The position numbers and the translations under genes are program-made. Shown one piece after another: positions 38,736 through 47,924 of a DNA stretch of 64,000 nucleotides. The notes below the pieces were generated by a model. That model was given only the letters and a program-made list of their open reading frames with translations, made no database searches and had not been told where the DNA came from. Source of the stretch: Fuerstiella sp. (GTDB lineage Bacteria; Planctomycetota; Planctomycetia; Planctomycetales; Planctomycetaceae); assembly GCA_029245955.1 (NCBI GenBank), contig JAQWOH010000040.1, positions 62,001 through 126,000 on the forward strand, in the 5' to 3' direction. How positions within the stretch are numbered: the first letter of the stretch is position 1; the number at the start of each line of letters is the position of its first letter.

Positions 38736-39161
38736 ATGCCGCTGCGAACTGAATCTCTGGAAGAACCTCAGTTGAATCTGACACCGATGATCGACATCGT
38801 GTTTCTGCTGATCATCTTTTTCATGGTTGGTACGCGTTTCAGCGAAATCGAGCAGCAGTATGACATCGAGCTGCCGACGGCCTCGGCCGTGGAACCGATG
38901 ACCAGCCTGCCCGATTCAATTGTTCTGAACGTGGCTCGAACAGGAGAAATCCGGATTGACGGAGAGCAACTGTCTCTCGCCGAATTGCAGTCACGACTGG
39001 AGACCGCTCGAAAAGCATATTCTGAACAGTCCGTGCTGATCCGCGGCGATGGCGAAGGTATGTATCAGCCGATTGTGGACGTGATGGACGTCTGCCACAA
39101 GGCACAGATTCACCGGTTCTCACTGGCCTTCCAGCCGTTCGCGTCAGGAGAGGCACCATGA
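38736..39161 (+). CDS. exbD: ExbD/TolR-like biopolymer transport protein
   Basis: The 141-residue protein has the family plan: a short cytoplasmic tail, LNLTPMIDIVFLLIIFFMV as the single membrane helix containing the conserved Asp (residue ~19) that carries the proton, and a periplasmic domain ending with VCHKAQIHRFSLAF. ExbD partners with ExbB to transmit proton-motive force to TonB or TolA-type proteins. No ExbB is found in the window. The stop overlaps the next gene's ATG by four bases (ATGA), so both are co-translated. Confidence 0.93.
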   Translation: MPLRTESLEEPQLNLTPMIDIVFLLIIFFMVGTRFSEIEQQYDIELPTASAVEPMTSLPDSIVLNVARTGEIRIDGEQLSLAELQSRLETARKAYSEQSVLIRGDGEGMYQPIVDVMDVCHKAQIHRFSLAFQPFASGEAP

Positions 39162-41581
39162 TAGTGCTGCAGCAGGTGCTGCAGAAGGTCTGGCACGGCG
39201 TTCAACTGAACGGCGACGATATTGTGGCACTGTGCCTGCTGCTGGCGATGATCGCATCGTTGTCACACCTGATTACGATGCTGATCACCAGGTGGGGCGA
39301 GCGGCACATCGCGGCGAAATCTCTGCTGGCGTCGTTGCTGGTACACGCGGTCTGTCTGCTCGGACTGGAAGTTTTCGACCCGCTGGATCCGACGCGGACG
39401 GTCGCGGTCGCGGAGATTTATGCACCGCCGGAAGTCATCACTCAGATTCTGGTCGAAAGCGAAGACACAGTTTCGTTGCGAGAATCCGGAAATACGCCCG
39501 TGCCTGATCAACCAACGGCAGCCGACACCGAATTGTCGCGACTGCCGCAGCAGGCCAGACTGATGGACGTTCCGGATGTCCCCGACCGAACACAGGAGCA
39601 ACTGGACAGCCTGAAGACTCAGGCGGAAGACGTGTCGCAGTTCGAAGAGTCGCTGAACCCGGAGTCCACTGTATCGGTCGATGCCGGCATGGAGGGCCCG
39701 CGTGCGGCCGCTGCCAGTGACCCGGCCTCAGAACTCCGGACGTTGCTGGAGAAAAGCAACGCTGACGTCTATGTCGCGGACACAGAACGTGTGCAGACAA
39801 GACGGGGAGATTTGACGGTGGACGACGAAGCTCAGGAACCGCAGATGTCGGCGGGCAGCGTAAATCGCATAGACACTGATATCACGGTGGAAGACACATC
39901 CGTATCCGCCCCCGCCATTAACATGCCATCAGCGATTTTACTGCCGCAGGCGGACGATTCGGAGGTCATTCGCAGCAAAGCCGCGCCGCTGACGGGGACT
40001 GACCCATTGGAAGTCGCAGGGCTGAGTCTGGAACAGCCGCGAAGACGCACGACATCGGCTCGTTCCTTTGAATCACGCCTGCCGCGACCGGCACGGACTC
40101 TGCCAGGCATGAACCCGGGCAGACGACCGGTACGTCCGAATTCACTAACGCCTCGAACTCCAGTCCCCTTATCGTCGGAATACGACGAAGTGCGGATCGG
40201 GGTATCATCGGCACGGCTGAATGATGCGCTGAAGTCCGCTGCGACACTGGTAGACAATGACGTACACAGTATCCGGCGCCGCGACTCTCGACCCGCAACA
40301 TACGTGCTGCGTAATCTGGATCAGCGACGCGAAGCGGCCGCCAGGTTTGGTGGTACGGTGGAATCCGAAGCAGCCGTCGAACTCAGCCTCAAATGGCTCA
40401 GCGCAATGCAGTCACCAGACGGACACTGGGACGCGGAAACGCACGGATCCGGACTCGTGCGGGTCGACGAAAACGGTGTGGTTCGTAACAATGCCGGCCG
40501 TGATGCTGACACAGGCATCACGGCCCTGGTAACGCTTTCATTCCTGGGCGCCGGTTATACTCACGAAAGCGGCAGACACGCCATCAGTGTCGACCGCGCT
40601 TTAGACTGGCTGATCAGTCAACAGGACTCGGAAGGAAGTCTTGCGGGAGAAGCGAGTCATTACGCAAACATGTATTGCCATGCCATGGCGACATATGCTC
40701 TGGCCGAGGCGCTGGGCATGCAGACAGACGTGATCATCGGTCCCATCGTGGACCCGGTCGTCCCCGCAGCCGGACCATACGTGACACAGCAGTTGGCGGC
40801 TTCGATAATGCTGCAACAGGGCCTTGCGCCGCATCTGGCCGCGGCCTGCGCCAACAGGCGTGTTTCCGCAAACGCTGATTCGGTATCGTACGGGCTGCGC
40901 AGAGTAGACGAATTCCGCCTCCGCGCGGCCCTGCTGAAAGCCGTGACCTATACCATCAGCCAGCAGGATCCCAAGAGTGGAGGCTGGAGATATCGTTTTG
41001 GTCAGGAAGGTGACGTCAGTATGTTCGGCTGGCAGATGATGTCGCTGAAGAGTGCCGCTATCGCCGGAGTAAGCATTAACCCCACGGTTCGTCAAAGAAT
41101 GATCGAATTTCTGAACAGTGTACGCCAGGGTGGCAGCGGCGGACTTTTCGGATACCGCAGATCGGTCATTATTGAGGGGCAGGAAACCGAACCGGTCACG
41201 CCCGTTATGACTGCCGAAGCATTATTCTGTCAGCAGATGCTCGGCTATCCGCGTGAATCTGTGGCCAGTCGCGAAGCCGTTCAATACCTGCTGCGAAATC
41301 TGCCGCGACTTTCCCAGTTGAACATGTACTACTGGTACTACGGCACGCTGGCCATGTATCAATACGGTGGCCAGCCATGGGAAGACTGGAACAGCGTCGT
41401 CCGCGATACCCTCATCAGTCAACAGCGCCGCGACGGACAATTGGCCGGCAGCTGGGATCCGAACGGCCCCTGGGGCCGATACGGCGGCCGTTTGTACTCG
41501 ACGGCAATCTCTACAATGACACTCGAAGTCTACTACCGCCTGCTGCCGCTGTACCGCATGAATGAAGACGGCGACAAATAG
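39158..41581 (+). CDS. Membrane-anchored alpha/alpha-toroid (terpenoid cyclase/prenyltransferase-like) protein
   Basis: The N-terminal part has two hydrophobic helices (about residues 20-45 and 52-75) and then a long polar low-complexity region (to ~400). The C-terminal ~370 residues have the repeats of the prenyltransferase/squalene-oxidase toroid: AVELSLKWLSAMQSPDGHWD, ALDWLISQQDSEGSLAG, AVTYTISQQDPKSGGWRY, and Gly-Gly/Trp pairs typical of QW-like repeats. These domains in planctomycetes are not known to be cyclases; they may act as scaffolds or bind partners. The overlap with exbD suggests it is a force-transmitting or ExbD-associated membrane protein (inference). Confidence 0.85.
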   Translation: MIVLQQVLQKVWHGVQLNGDDIVALCLLLAMIASLSHLITMLITRWGERHIAAKSLLASLLVHAVCLLGLEVFDPLDPTRTVAVAEIYAPPEVITQILVESEDTVSLRESGNTPVPDQPTAADTELSRLPQQARLMDVPDVPDRTQEQLDSLKTQAEDVSQFEESLNPESTVSVDAGMEGPRAAAASDPASELRTLLEKSNADVYVADTERVQTRRGDLTVDDEAQEPQMSAGSVNRIDTDITVEDTSVSAPAINMPSAILLPQADDSEVIRSKAAPLTGTDPLEVAGLSLEQPRRRTTSARSFESRLPRPARTLPGMNPGRRPVRPNSLTPRTPVPLSSEYDEVRIGVSSARLNDALKSAATLVDNDVHSIRRRDSRPATYVLRNLDQRREAAARFGGTVESEAAVELSLKWLSAMQSPDGHWDAETHGSGLVRVDENGVVRNNAGRDADTGITALVTLSFLGAGYTHESGRHAISVDRALDWLISQQDSEGSLAGEASHYANMYCHAMATYALAEALGMQTDVIIGPIVDPVVPAAGPYVTQQLAASIMLQQGLAPHLAAACANRRVSANADSVSYGLRRVDEFRLRAALLKAVTYTISQQDPKSGGWRYRFGQEGDVSMFGWQMMSLKSAAIAGVSINPTVRQRMIEFLNSVRQGGSGGLFGYRRSVIIEGQETEPVTPVMTAEALFCQQMLGYPRESVASREAVQYLLRNLPRLSQLNMYYWYYGTLAMYQYGGQPWEDWNSVVRDTLISQQRRDGQLAGSWDPNGPWGRYGGRLYSTAISTMTLEVYYRLLPLYRMNEDGDK

Positions 41582-42464
41582 AGAATTTGCCCGTGCCTGG
41601 AGAACAGCAAAACCGATCGACTATTTCGTCCGTCAGCTGGCCGCCACCGACCGACCACGACCAACGCTCCCAGACGCAGCTCCACCGCCAGTCACACATC
41701 AGTCACCAGCAGTGGTGCGATCATCGCAGCTCGGACGTCCGGAGCAGGTAACCGTCTGACGAAGACCCTGGCGGATCTTGATGCGGCCCTTGCCGCTGCC
41801 AACGAAGCGGCGACTCTTGACGACCCCGTCGCCATCGCCGCCGCCGGTCGAGACGCTGCTGCCGCCGTGGCGGCCGCATGGCAGGAAGTTAACAACATCA
41901 ACGCCCGAACGGCCGAAACCTTCGCCGAACAGGGACGGGAAAGTTTCGCAATGTCCGTCGCCGGATTTGTCGGGTGGACCGGAGAGTGGGGAAACATCAT
42001 CTGGGCCGGCATCGGCCGAGCGGTTCACGGCTTGGGCATGGTTGCTGATGTCGCCACGTAGCATCTACCCCCTTTTGACGGCTACGTCGACGGACTGATC
42101 GCTGATAATGGAGGTAAGTACGGGACCGCAAACTTTTTCGCTCACGTCAGTGACATCGCAGCGGAAGCGGCAGTCATTATTGCCGCAGCTCCACTCGGAA
42201 TCGTTCTGGCAAGGAAGGCCACTGGCGGATGGCTGGTTCGTGTACTGAAGCTTCGTGGTAATCCAGGGCGTTGGTCGTATGAGGTGTTTAATTGTCGTAA
42301 TGTCTTACGAATTGAGGCGCATCTCAATTTGAGCTTCCTGGCCCTCGTGGGCCTACTATCCGCACTGGCACGCAGATTTTCCTGGCGCTGCCGCTTCACA
42401 CTGGCACCTTCCGATCGTAGAACCGATCGTTGTTGGGTGCTGGTGGCTCGGAGAAGATGAGTAG
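41582..42464 (+). pseudogene. Remnant of an Rhs/polymorphic-toxin-like C-terminal module
   Basis: The frame that continues in phase after the toroid gene's stop reads, without a usable start, ARTSGAGNRLTKTLADLDAA then WQEVNNINARTAETFAEQG and GFVGWTGEWGNIIWAGIG, to a stop at 42059-42061. Continuing in the same frame past that stop gives FDGYVDGLIADNGGKYGTAN, AVIIAAAPLGIVLARK and NPGRWSYEVFNCRNVLRIEA; a frameshift is then needed to read YPHWHADFPG and HWHLPIVEPIVVG to 42464. From memory, this succession is found near the C-terminus of Rhs-type toxins in planctomycetes. It lacks a start, the Rhs core and an intact frame. Confidence 0.5.
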
Positions 42465-42500
42465 CGTTCTCGGAACGCTAAGTCAGGACAAGGGCGTCAA

Positions 42501-42932
42501 ATGTCAACCGTAATCATCGAAAAACTAAATTCAGTCTGCACACCTCAGTCGAACGATGGTCCTTGCTGCCGCTGGACAATTGAGCGATCAGATTTTTCAA
42601 GTTTCGCTGCAATGACGCGATTCAAACAGCAACTCCTGAAAGAACTGCTCAAACAATTTCCATTGGCGATTCTGGATTATTCAGAGAATCCGGTAGACGA
42701 TGGCGTTTCAGGCGACTGGCTCCAGGGTAGTCATCCGCAGCATTGGGTCATTCCAGGAAATGTTGACGCTGGCGAAGTGCTTCAGTGGCTATATTTGGGG
42801 GGCTGGACAATCGACTTCCTTACGCAAAATCGTGATGGCGAGGATGATTACCTGAATGGCCAAGGGTCCGAAATTTGTCTGGAATCGTTCCATGACAATG
42901 ATCCGTGGTTTGTGAGCGTAGCAAGGCAGTGA
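42501..42932 (+). CDS. Small hypothetical protein, candidate immunity gene
   Basis: The ATG at 42501 has AAGGG six bases upstream. The 143 residues are acidic, soluble and rich in Trp, Asp and Gln, with no signal or helix. I do not recognise a named family. The position, 37 bases downstream of the toxin-like remnant and on the same strand, is where an immunity gene is expected in polymorphic toxin systems, and it is the only intact member of the locus. Calling it immunity is inference from context; composition alone is not proof. It may persist because it still protects against a toxin delivered by neighbours. Confidence 0.55.
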   Translation: MSTVIIEKLNSVCTPQSNDGPCCRWTIERSDFSSFAAMTRFKQQLLKELLKQFPLAILDYSENPVDDGVSGDWLQGSHPQHWVIPGNVDAGEVLQWLYLGGWTIDFLTQNRDGEDDYLNGQGSEICLESFHDNDPWFVSVARQ

Positions 42933-43010
42933 CGCTATCCTGCCCAGGTCAGGCTGCTACTGTGGCATTCGTATGACCAATAGAAATACTCCAGATGCGG
43001 AAACGAGTCG

Positions 43011-43451
43011 GTGAACGACCGACGTCAGGCAAAACCGGGCCTCCGCAAACTGTGTTCAAAGTCGATGGACCCCGGTTTTTCTTCAAATGAACCACAGAAA
43101 ACCGAGACGGCCACGTTGAATGCACCCTCAATGATTTCGACAAATCACCAAATTCACAACCGCACGCTTGGGCAGACACTGTGTGTCTGGTCCTTCTTTA
43201 TTCTCAAAGCAGGCACGTGGCTGGGCGCTATCGCCGTCCTCATCCTTGGCCGAGAGTTCAAGAAGCAGGAGTTGGGCTTTCTTGCCTGGCCACTCGTCAC
43301 CGTTTATCTCGCAAGCTTCTTTTACGCAATGACGTACCTGGTCTTCAACGAATGCAGCGGACGTTTCATACGGTGGCTATGGCTGCTGACATTGGCGTTG
43401 ATCGTGGTCGTGTTGGTAGCGAATGCGGCTTCCTTTCTGATGAATGCGTGA
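43011..43451 (+). CDS. Small hypothetical protein with three membrane helices
   Basis: The protein has hydrophobic segments at about residues 58-80, 88-112 and 119-142 after a polar N-terminal tail. The start is uncertain: GTG 43011, or ATG at residue 19 or 41, with the first helix beginning near residue 57 in any case. It sits in the toxin-like island between two remnants. I do not recognise a family, and its function in the island is unknown. Confidence 0.5.
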   Translation: MNDRRQAKPGLRKLCSKSMDPGFSSNEPQKTETATLNAPSMISTNHQIHNRTLGQTLCVWSFFILKAGTWLGAIAVLILGREFKKQELGFLAWPLVTVYLASFFYAMTYLVFNECSGRFIRWLWLLTLALIVVVLVANAASFLMNA

Positions 43452-43462
43452 CATGCATTGTG

Positions 43463-43700
43463 ATTGATCGTCTGACGCGATCTATGCATACGTTGCCGGA
43501 GCGCGGCGCACTCAACGGACAAGTCAGCCGCCAGTATCACCACAAGTCTGAAAGGGCAGCATCCCAGCGATCACGGCGGCTCACGTGTCGGCAGTCACAT
43601 GGCAGGAAGTCGACGACCGCAACGCATGGCACGGGAAACATTCGCGAGGCAGTGACTTATTGGCTCGGGAATGTCCACCGACGGAATCAGACGTGATTCG
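43463..43700 (+). pseudogene. Second, more eroded copy of part of the toxin-like module
   Basis: The DNA near 43604-43690 resembles the segment near 41878-41960: both read CATGGCAGGAAGT, then an Asn/Asp-rich block and GGGAAA(C/G)-TTCGC stretches. In translation the first gives AAAWQEVNNINARTAETFA, the second AVTWQEVDDRNAWHG and, after frameshifts, GNIREAVTYWLGNVHR. Earlier, DRLTRSMHTL (43465 on) recalls NRLTKTLADL of the first copy. No open frame spans it. The relation is estimated by eye over short segments; an alignment would settle it. Confidence 0.4.
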
Positions 43701-43710
43701 GGGGCGAATT

Positions 43711-43746
43711 GCGTCGTTCCATCAGCGTCGTTCCATCAGCGTCGTT
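43711..43746 (+). repeat. 14-bp tandem repeat, about 2.6 copies
   Basis: GCGTCGTTCCATCA occurs at 43711-43724 and 43725-43738, followed by a partial copy GCGTCGTT at 43739-43746. It lies between the second toxin-like remnant and the glycosyltransferase gene, in DNA without a gene. It could reflect slipped-strand duplication in degenerating sequence. Confidence 0.85.
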
Positions 43747-43834
43747 CGTGCAGACAGTGGCCTGGCAGTCGCCGAATGAATGCAGACGGCAACAGATAAA
43801 GCCTTTGTACGTGCATCGAAAGGGGTCGGGAACC

Positions 43835-44608
43835 TTACGAAACCTCGTCCGCAGATTCTGCACTTCGAAATATCTTTGCCTTATACAGACCGAGTTTGTT
43901 CAGCCAGAATTGAAACATCACCCATAACGTCAACAGGCCGTATCGGGTGCTGCGGCGAAAGTTAATACTGGAGGCTTCGGCAAAGTAGCGAACGGGTACG
44001 GGAATGTCGGCCAGTCGGAAACCATGCGCGACAGCCTGCGCCAGAAACTGAGTATCAAAGACAAAGTCGTCGGAATTGTTCATCCACGGCACGGTTTCCA
44101 GGACTTCGCGTCGGTACGCTCGAAAGCCGCTGTGGAAGTCACCCAGATTCTGTCCCAGAGCGACGTTCTCGGTAATCGTCAGACAGCGATTGGCGATGTA
44201 CTTCCAGGTGGGCATTCCACCCTGCAATGCCTCTGCACGAGTGCGAATGCGGGACCCCATGATGACATCGCAGTTGCCCAGCCGAATAAGTTCAGCCGCT
44301 ATCGGGATGACGCGACTGTCGTATTGGTAGTCGGGATGAATCATCACGACGATGTCAGCTCCCAGTTCAAGAGCACGTGTATAACAGGTCTTCTGATTTC
44401 CCCCGTAGCCAATGTTTGCGTCGTGTCGAATGACGGTCAACCCCAGAGACTCCGCAACTTCGACTGTATTGTCGCAACTGCAGTCGTCCACCAGGATAAT
44501 CTCATCCACACCGCCCTCCGGAATATCACGCACCGTCTGCTCCAGTGTTGCTGCCGCATTGTACGCAGGCATCACTGCAATAATCTTCACTTTGGACTCG
44601 TCTGACAT
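43835..44608 (-). CDS. GT2 glycosyltransferase (polyprenyl-phosphate sugar transferase-like)
   Basis: The protein starts with [19 protein letters not shown] (residues 7-25) and has [10 protein letters not shown] and HPDYQYD (about 90-96), the GT-A metal- and sugar-binding segments. It resembles bacterial DPM1/ArnC-like transferases. A hydrophobic C-terminal stretch ([14 protein letters not shown]) may associate with the membrane, but there are no clear helices. Length 257 residues. It stands alone. It differs from the other GT2 gene in this window (start at 31003) by having QTV rather than LTELRQ after the first motif and no long tail. Confidence 0.88.
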   Translation of the reverse strand: MSDESKVKIIAVMPAYNAAATLEQTVRDIPEGGVDEIILVDDCSCDNTVEVAESLGLTVIRHDANIGYGGNQKTCYTRALELGADIVVMIHPDYQYDSRVIPIAAELIRLGNCDVIMGSRIRTRAEALQGGMPTWKYIANRCLTITENVALGQNLGDFHSGFRAYRREVLETVPWMNNSDDFVFDTQFLAQAVAHGFRLADIPVPVRYFAEASSINFRRSTRYGLLTLWVMFQFWLNKLGLYKAKIFRSAESADEVS

Positions 44609-44884
44609 CTGAATACGCTTCTCAGGTTAGAATCTGTCTCACAGAAAAAGTGCCAGGCCGCCCCCACCGCCCAAGTGTAGTGCGCCAAATCGAGGGCGGA
44701 CGTTGGACGAGTCGGAACCGATACTCGCAAGTATCGGCATATTCAGTCGTATCGGCAGTGATGGGGCGCAATGATTCTTCCCATGAAACTTCCCGACAAC
44801 TCTCACACCGACTGACATGCCCGCCAGCGGTTAATTCGCCGCAGTCGGTACGATCGTCATTCGAGGCGGCTATAATCAGCCGCT

Positions 44885-45730
44885 ATGAGCCCTGGTCCTG
44901 AGTCAACGCCCCCACATCACGTCCGCATCGATTCGCTGGATGACGCGCGTCTGGATGTATATCGCCACCTGAAAAAGAACAATCAGAATCGACACCACAA
45001 TCTTCTGATCGCAGAAGGGACAACAGTCGTCGAACGTCTGCTTCGAAGTGACTACGTCGTTCGTTCAGTGCTTGTTACAGATTCGAAGTTCCCGAACTTT
45101 TCATCACGGCTCTCGGGTGACGTCGTCGTCCATCGAGTCACACGAAATCTTGCTTCGCAGCTGGTAGGATTCGAGTTTCATCTTGGCGTTCTGGCCGCCG
45201 CGGAACGAAAACCCTCGCCACTTATCGAAGAAGTTGTGTCGGCAACGGGCGGCAGCCTGATCATATTGGGCGATCACATCACAGATCAGCAGAACGTAGG
45301 CCTTTTGATTCGAATTGCGGCCGCTTTTGGAGCTGAGGCAGTCATCTTCAGCGGCGGCTCAGCGGATCCGTTTTCGCGCCGCGTCATGCGAGTTTCAATG
45401 GCTAACAACCTGCAGCTGCCGGTGATCGAAGCACAGGACTCCGAAGTGATTTTCCGGCAGTTAAAAAGGCTGAACTACAAGCCATGTGCAACAGTGCTGG
45501 ATGACGCCGCAACCACACTGGGAGACTTTATATTCCCCGACCGAACGGTGTTGGTTTTTGGTAACGAGTCACACGGTATCGCCTCGGCTCTGGTATCTCA
45601 ATGCAGCAGCAGCCTGACAATTCCCATGCTCAGGGGAACGGACTCTCTGAACATATCCATCGCCGCGGGCATCTTCTGCTACGCCTACCGCAACCAGCAT
45701 CGGAACGAAGATCCTGACCTGCCCAAATAG
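44885..45730 (+). CDS. TrmH/SpoU-family RNA 2'-O-methyltransferase
   Basis: The SPOUT knot motifs are present: [16 protein letters not shown] (motif 1, Asn and Arg catalytic/SAM contacts), [10 protein letters not shown] (motif 2) and [18 protein letters not shown] (motif 3). The N-terminal ~100 residues form the RNA-binding L30e-like domain. It 2'-O-methylates ribose in rRNA or tRNA with S-adenosylmethionine; the exact nucleotide cannot be read from the sequence. Length 281 residues is normal. The acylphosphatase gene starts 13 bases downstream, likely in one transcript. Confidence 0.92.
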   Translation: MSPGPESTPPHHVRIDSLDDARLDVYRHLKKNNQNRHHNLLIAEGTTVVERLLRSDYVVRSVLVTDSKFPNFSSRLSGDVVVHRVTRNLASQLVGFEFHLGVLAAAERKPSPLIEEVVSATGGSLIILGDHITDQQNVGLLIRIAAAFGAEAVIFSGGSADPFSRRVMRVSMANNLQLPVIEAQDSEVIFRQLKRLNYKPCATVLDDAATTLGDFIFPDRTVLVFGNESHGIASALVSQCSSSLTIPMLRGTDSLNISIAAGIFCYAYRNQHRNEDPDLPK

Positions 45731-45743
45731 TCAGACACCTCAA

Positions 45744-46061
45744 TTGGAAGTCACTTCACCACGGGAGCGAGAAGCCATCGAACCAACACAGCAGGTCACA
45801 AAACGCATTCTGGTTACAGGAAACGTTCAGGGGGTTGGTTTTCGGTGGACAACAAACAGGATCGCTGCAGGGCACCCGGTGACCGGATTCGTCCGGAATC
45901 TGAGCGACGGCCGAGTGGAGCTGGTCGTGTCCGGAAATGAGGAAGCGGCTGCAGATCTGATCCTGGACGTGTGTGAACATTTTCAGGACATGATTGTATC
46001 GATAACAGAGGAATCGATTCAGCTGCCGAAAACGATTCATGATTTCACCATCCGCCGTTGA
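45744..46061 (+). CDS. acyP: Acylphosphatase
   Basis: The 105-residue protein has both family signatures: [16 protein letters not shown], with the catalytic Arg, and [17 protein letters not shown], with the catalytic Asn. It hydrolyses carboxyl-phosphate bonds such as acetyl phosphate. The track starts at a TTG; the conserved domain begins at [10 protein letters not shown], so about 18 leading residues are extra. It lies 13 bases after the methyltransferase gene. Confidence 0.93.
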   Translation: MEVTSPREREAIEPTQQVTKRILVTGNVQGVGFRWTTNRIAAGHPVTGFVRNLSDGRVELVVSGNEEAAADLILDVCEHFQDMIVSITEESIQLPKTIHDFTIRR

Positions 46062-46556
46062 GCACTCGAACGCAGGCCGTTTGTGGTAACACATTGGCAC
46101 GAAACTAAATATCGTGCTCGCTTGAGTCGTCCGGAATGCCAGGTGATTGTATCCGACACAGCAACCGGCAATCCCGTATTGTTGCAGGAGACAGAGTGCT
46201 GTCGTGCATAAGGTCAAGCGACCGTCGGAGACTGAACGATCGTAACAACTGGTTAGTTCCCACATTGCACGAACAGGGAACGACTCAGTAGAATCACCTG
46301 TGCGGCGTATAAGTATTCTCGTGAAGTTCACCGTACAGGCGGCATGTCGGGCCACATCCGATATAATGCAGAAATCTGTTCGCTGACCTGCTTACACGAC
46401 CGACGTGGCGGAGTGTCATGTCACGCTGCCACGACCAGACAGGCGAAGCAGCCGATCCATGAAACCGCCGAGACTCAACGTCGAAGCACTACTGTGAGTC
46501 GGCCAAATCCAGATAATTCACGACGTGTGTTCGAGTACCACACCAGAAACAACAAG
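46062..46556. other. Intergenic region, probably a promoter for the efflux operon
   Basis: This is a long spacer upstream of the MacA-like gene. The MacA reading frame stays open for 71 codons through its right half, but that stretch is Arg/Thr/Ser-rich and the signal-anchor begins at the ATG 46557. No regulator gene, terminator or obvious operator was found in it. Confidence 0.4.
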
Positions 46557-47831
46557 ATGCGATTCTATATCAAACTATTCGTTATCATGGGCCTGCTGTG
46601 TGGCGGCGGATACTATGCATGGCGTCGGGGATCTGACTGGCTGAACGAACGCAACAGGCCTCATTTTCGAATCTCCCGAGTCGAAACAGGCGACATTCGA
46701 ATTACTCGAAATGCAACGGGAACTGTACAGCCGGTGCGTACTGTGCACGTGGGGAGCTTTGTGTCGGGCCCCATAGAGGAACTTTCTGTTGACTACAATG
46801 ATGAGGTAAAAAAGGGACAGCTTCTGGCGACAATTGACCCACGGATCTATGCAGCAGCTGTTGCTCGCGACACCGCTGGTCTGGCAACCCGCCAGGCAGA
46901 TGTGCGACGTGTGGAAGCTCAATTACAGCGAGCAGTTAATGACGAAAAACGAGCATTGGCCCTGCAGGCAGAGAATGAAGACTACATTTCACAAACGGAA
47001 CTCGATCAGTATCACTTTGCGAGAACCGGACTGGACGCGGAGCTGACAATCGCGAAAGCCTCCGTCGAGCAAGCCGTCGCCAACCTTGAAAACTCAAACG
47101 CAAATCTCCAGTACACGAAAATCACGTCACCAGTTGACGGCATTGTGACTGACCGAAAAATTGATGATGGTCAAACACTGGCCGCTCAGTTTCAGGCTCC
47201 TGAACTCTTCGAAATCGCGCCGGACATGCGTAAGAAAATGCATATCGTGGCTTCAATTGATGAAGCAGACATGGGAATGCTGATGAAGGCACAAAAGGCA
47301 GGCGAACCTGTGCTGTTCAAGGTTGATGCATACCCAAATCAGCTTTTCGAAGAAGGCAAGATCGAACAAATACGACTCAGTTTCACAACGACTCAAAACG
47401 TTGTCACCTATCCAGTTGTTGTCGCAACGCCAAATCCGGACATGCAACTGCTTCCCGGCATGACAGCGGACCTCACGTTTCAGGTGGCCAACCACACGAA
47501 CGTAATGAAAGTCCCGAATGCCGCCATTCGGTATTTGCCTCTGGACAAGGAGTACGTCCATGAGGAAGACCACGACAAGCTTGACTTCAGCCTTGTTTTA
47601 CAGAGGAAGGAAGATAACAGCGAAGCCGGATCTCTGGAAGACAAGCCGATCGATGAAGTCGACGCGGCAGCAAAGAAGGCGGCCACACGTCATGTCTGGA
47701 TCGTGGATGGTGAAAAATTGCGAGCCGTTGAAATTCAAGTCGGAGTCGATGATTATCAGTTCACTGAAGTCGTTTCCGGAAACCTGAAGAGCGGTGACGA
47801 AGTCGTGACCGGATTGAAGCCGAAAACTTAG
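46557..47831 (+). CDS. HlyD/MacA-family periplasmic adaptor protein
   Basis: From ATG 46557 the protein starts RFYIKLFVIMGLLCGG, a signal-anchor, then TGTVQPVRTVHVGSFVSGPI and VDYNDEVKKGQLLATIDP, the lipoyl/biotinyl-like half typical of MacA/AcrA adaptors. A long helical hairpin (about 90-170) and ITSPVDGIVTDRKI (second half of the lipoyl domain) follow, then beta-barrel and membrane-proximal parts. It links an inner-membrane MacB-like transporter to the outer-membrane TolC. It is the first gene of the adaptor-permease-ATPase-TolC cluster. Length 424 residues. Confidence 0.92.
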   Translation: MRFYIKLFVIMGLLCGGGYYAWRRGSDWLNERNRPHFRISRVETGDIRITRNATGTVQPVRTVHVGSFVSGPIEELSVDYNDEVKKGQLLATIDPRIYAAAVARDTAGLATRQADVRRVEAQLQRAVNDEKRALALQAENEDYISQTELDQYHFARTGLDAELTIAKASVEQAVANLENSNANLQYTKITSPVDGIVTDRKIDDGQTLAAQFQAPELFEIAPDMRKKMHIVASIDEADMGMLMKAQKAGEPVLFKVDAYPNQLFEEGKIEQIRLSFTTTQNVVTYPVVVATPNPDMQLLPGMTADLTFQVANHTNVMKVPNAAIRYLPLDKEYVHEEDHDKLDFSLVLQRKEDNSEAGSLEDKPIDEVDAAAKKAATRHVWIVDGEKLRAVEIQVGVDDYQFTEVVSGNLKSGDEVVTGLKPKT

Positions 47832-47924
47832 TTCCAGGCCGCCGACAAGCCGAGGTGGGCATTTTCACGGAGGCAAATGGTCTGCCTCACTCACAGCCTG
47901 AACCATGGATCTCCAAACTCCCAC

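Noticed and set aside
43780-43965. Short frame starting MQTATDKAFVRA near the glycosyltransferase end
   Set aside because: It runs antisense into the glycosyltransferase gene and only its first bases are of interest as a possible boundary repeat.
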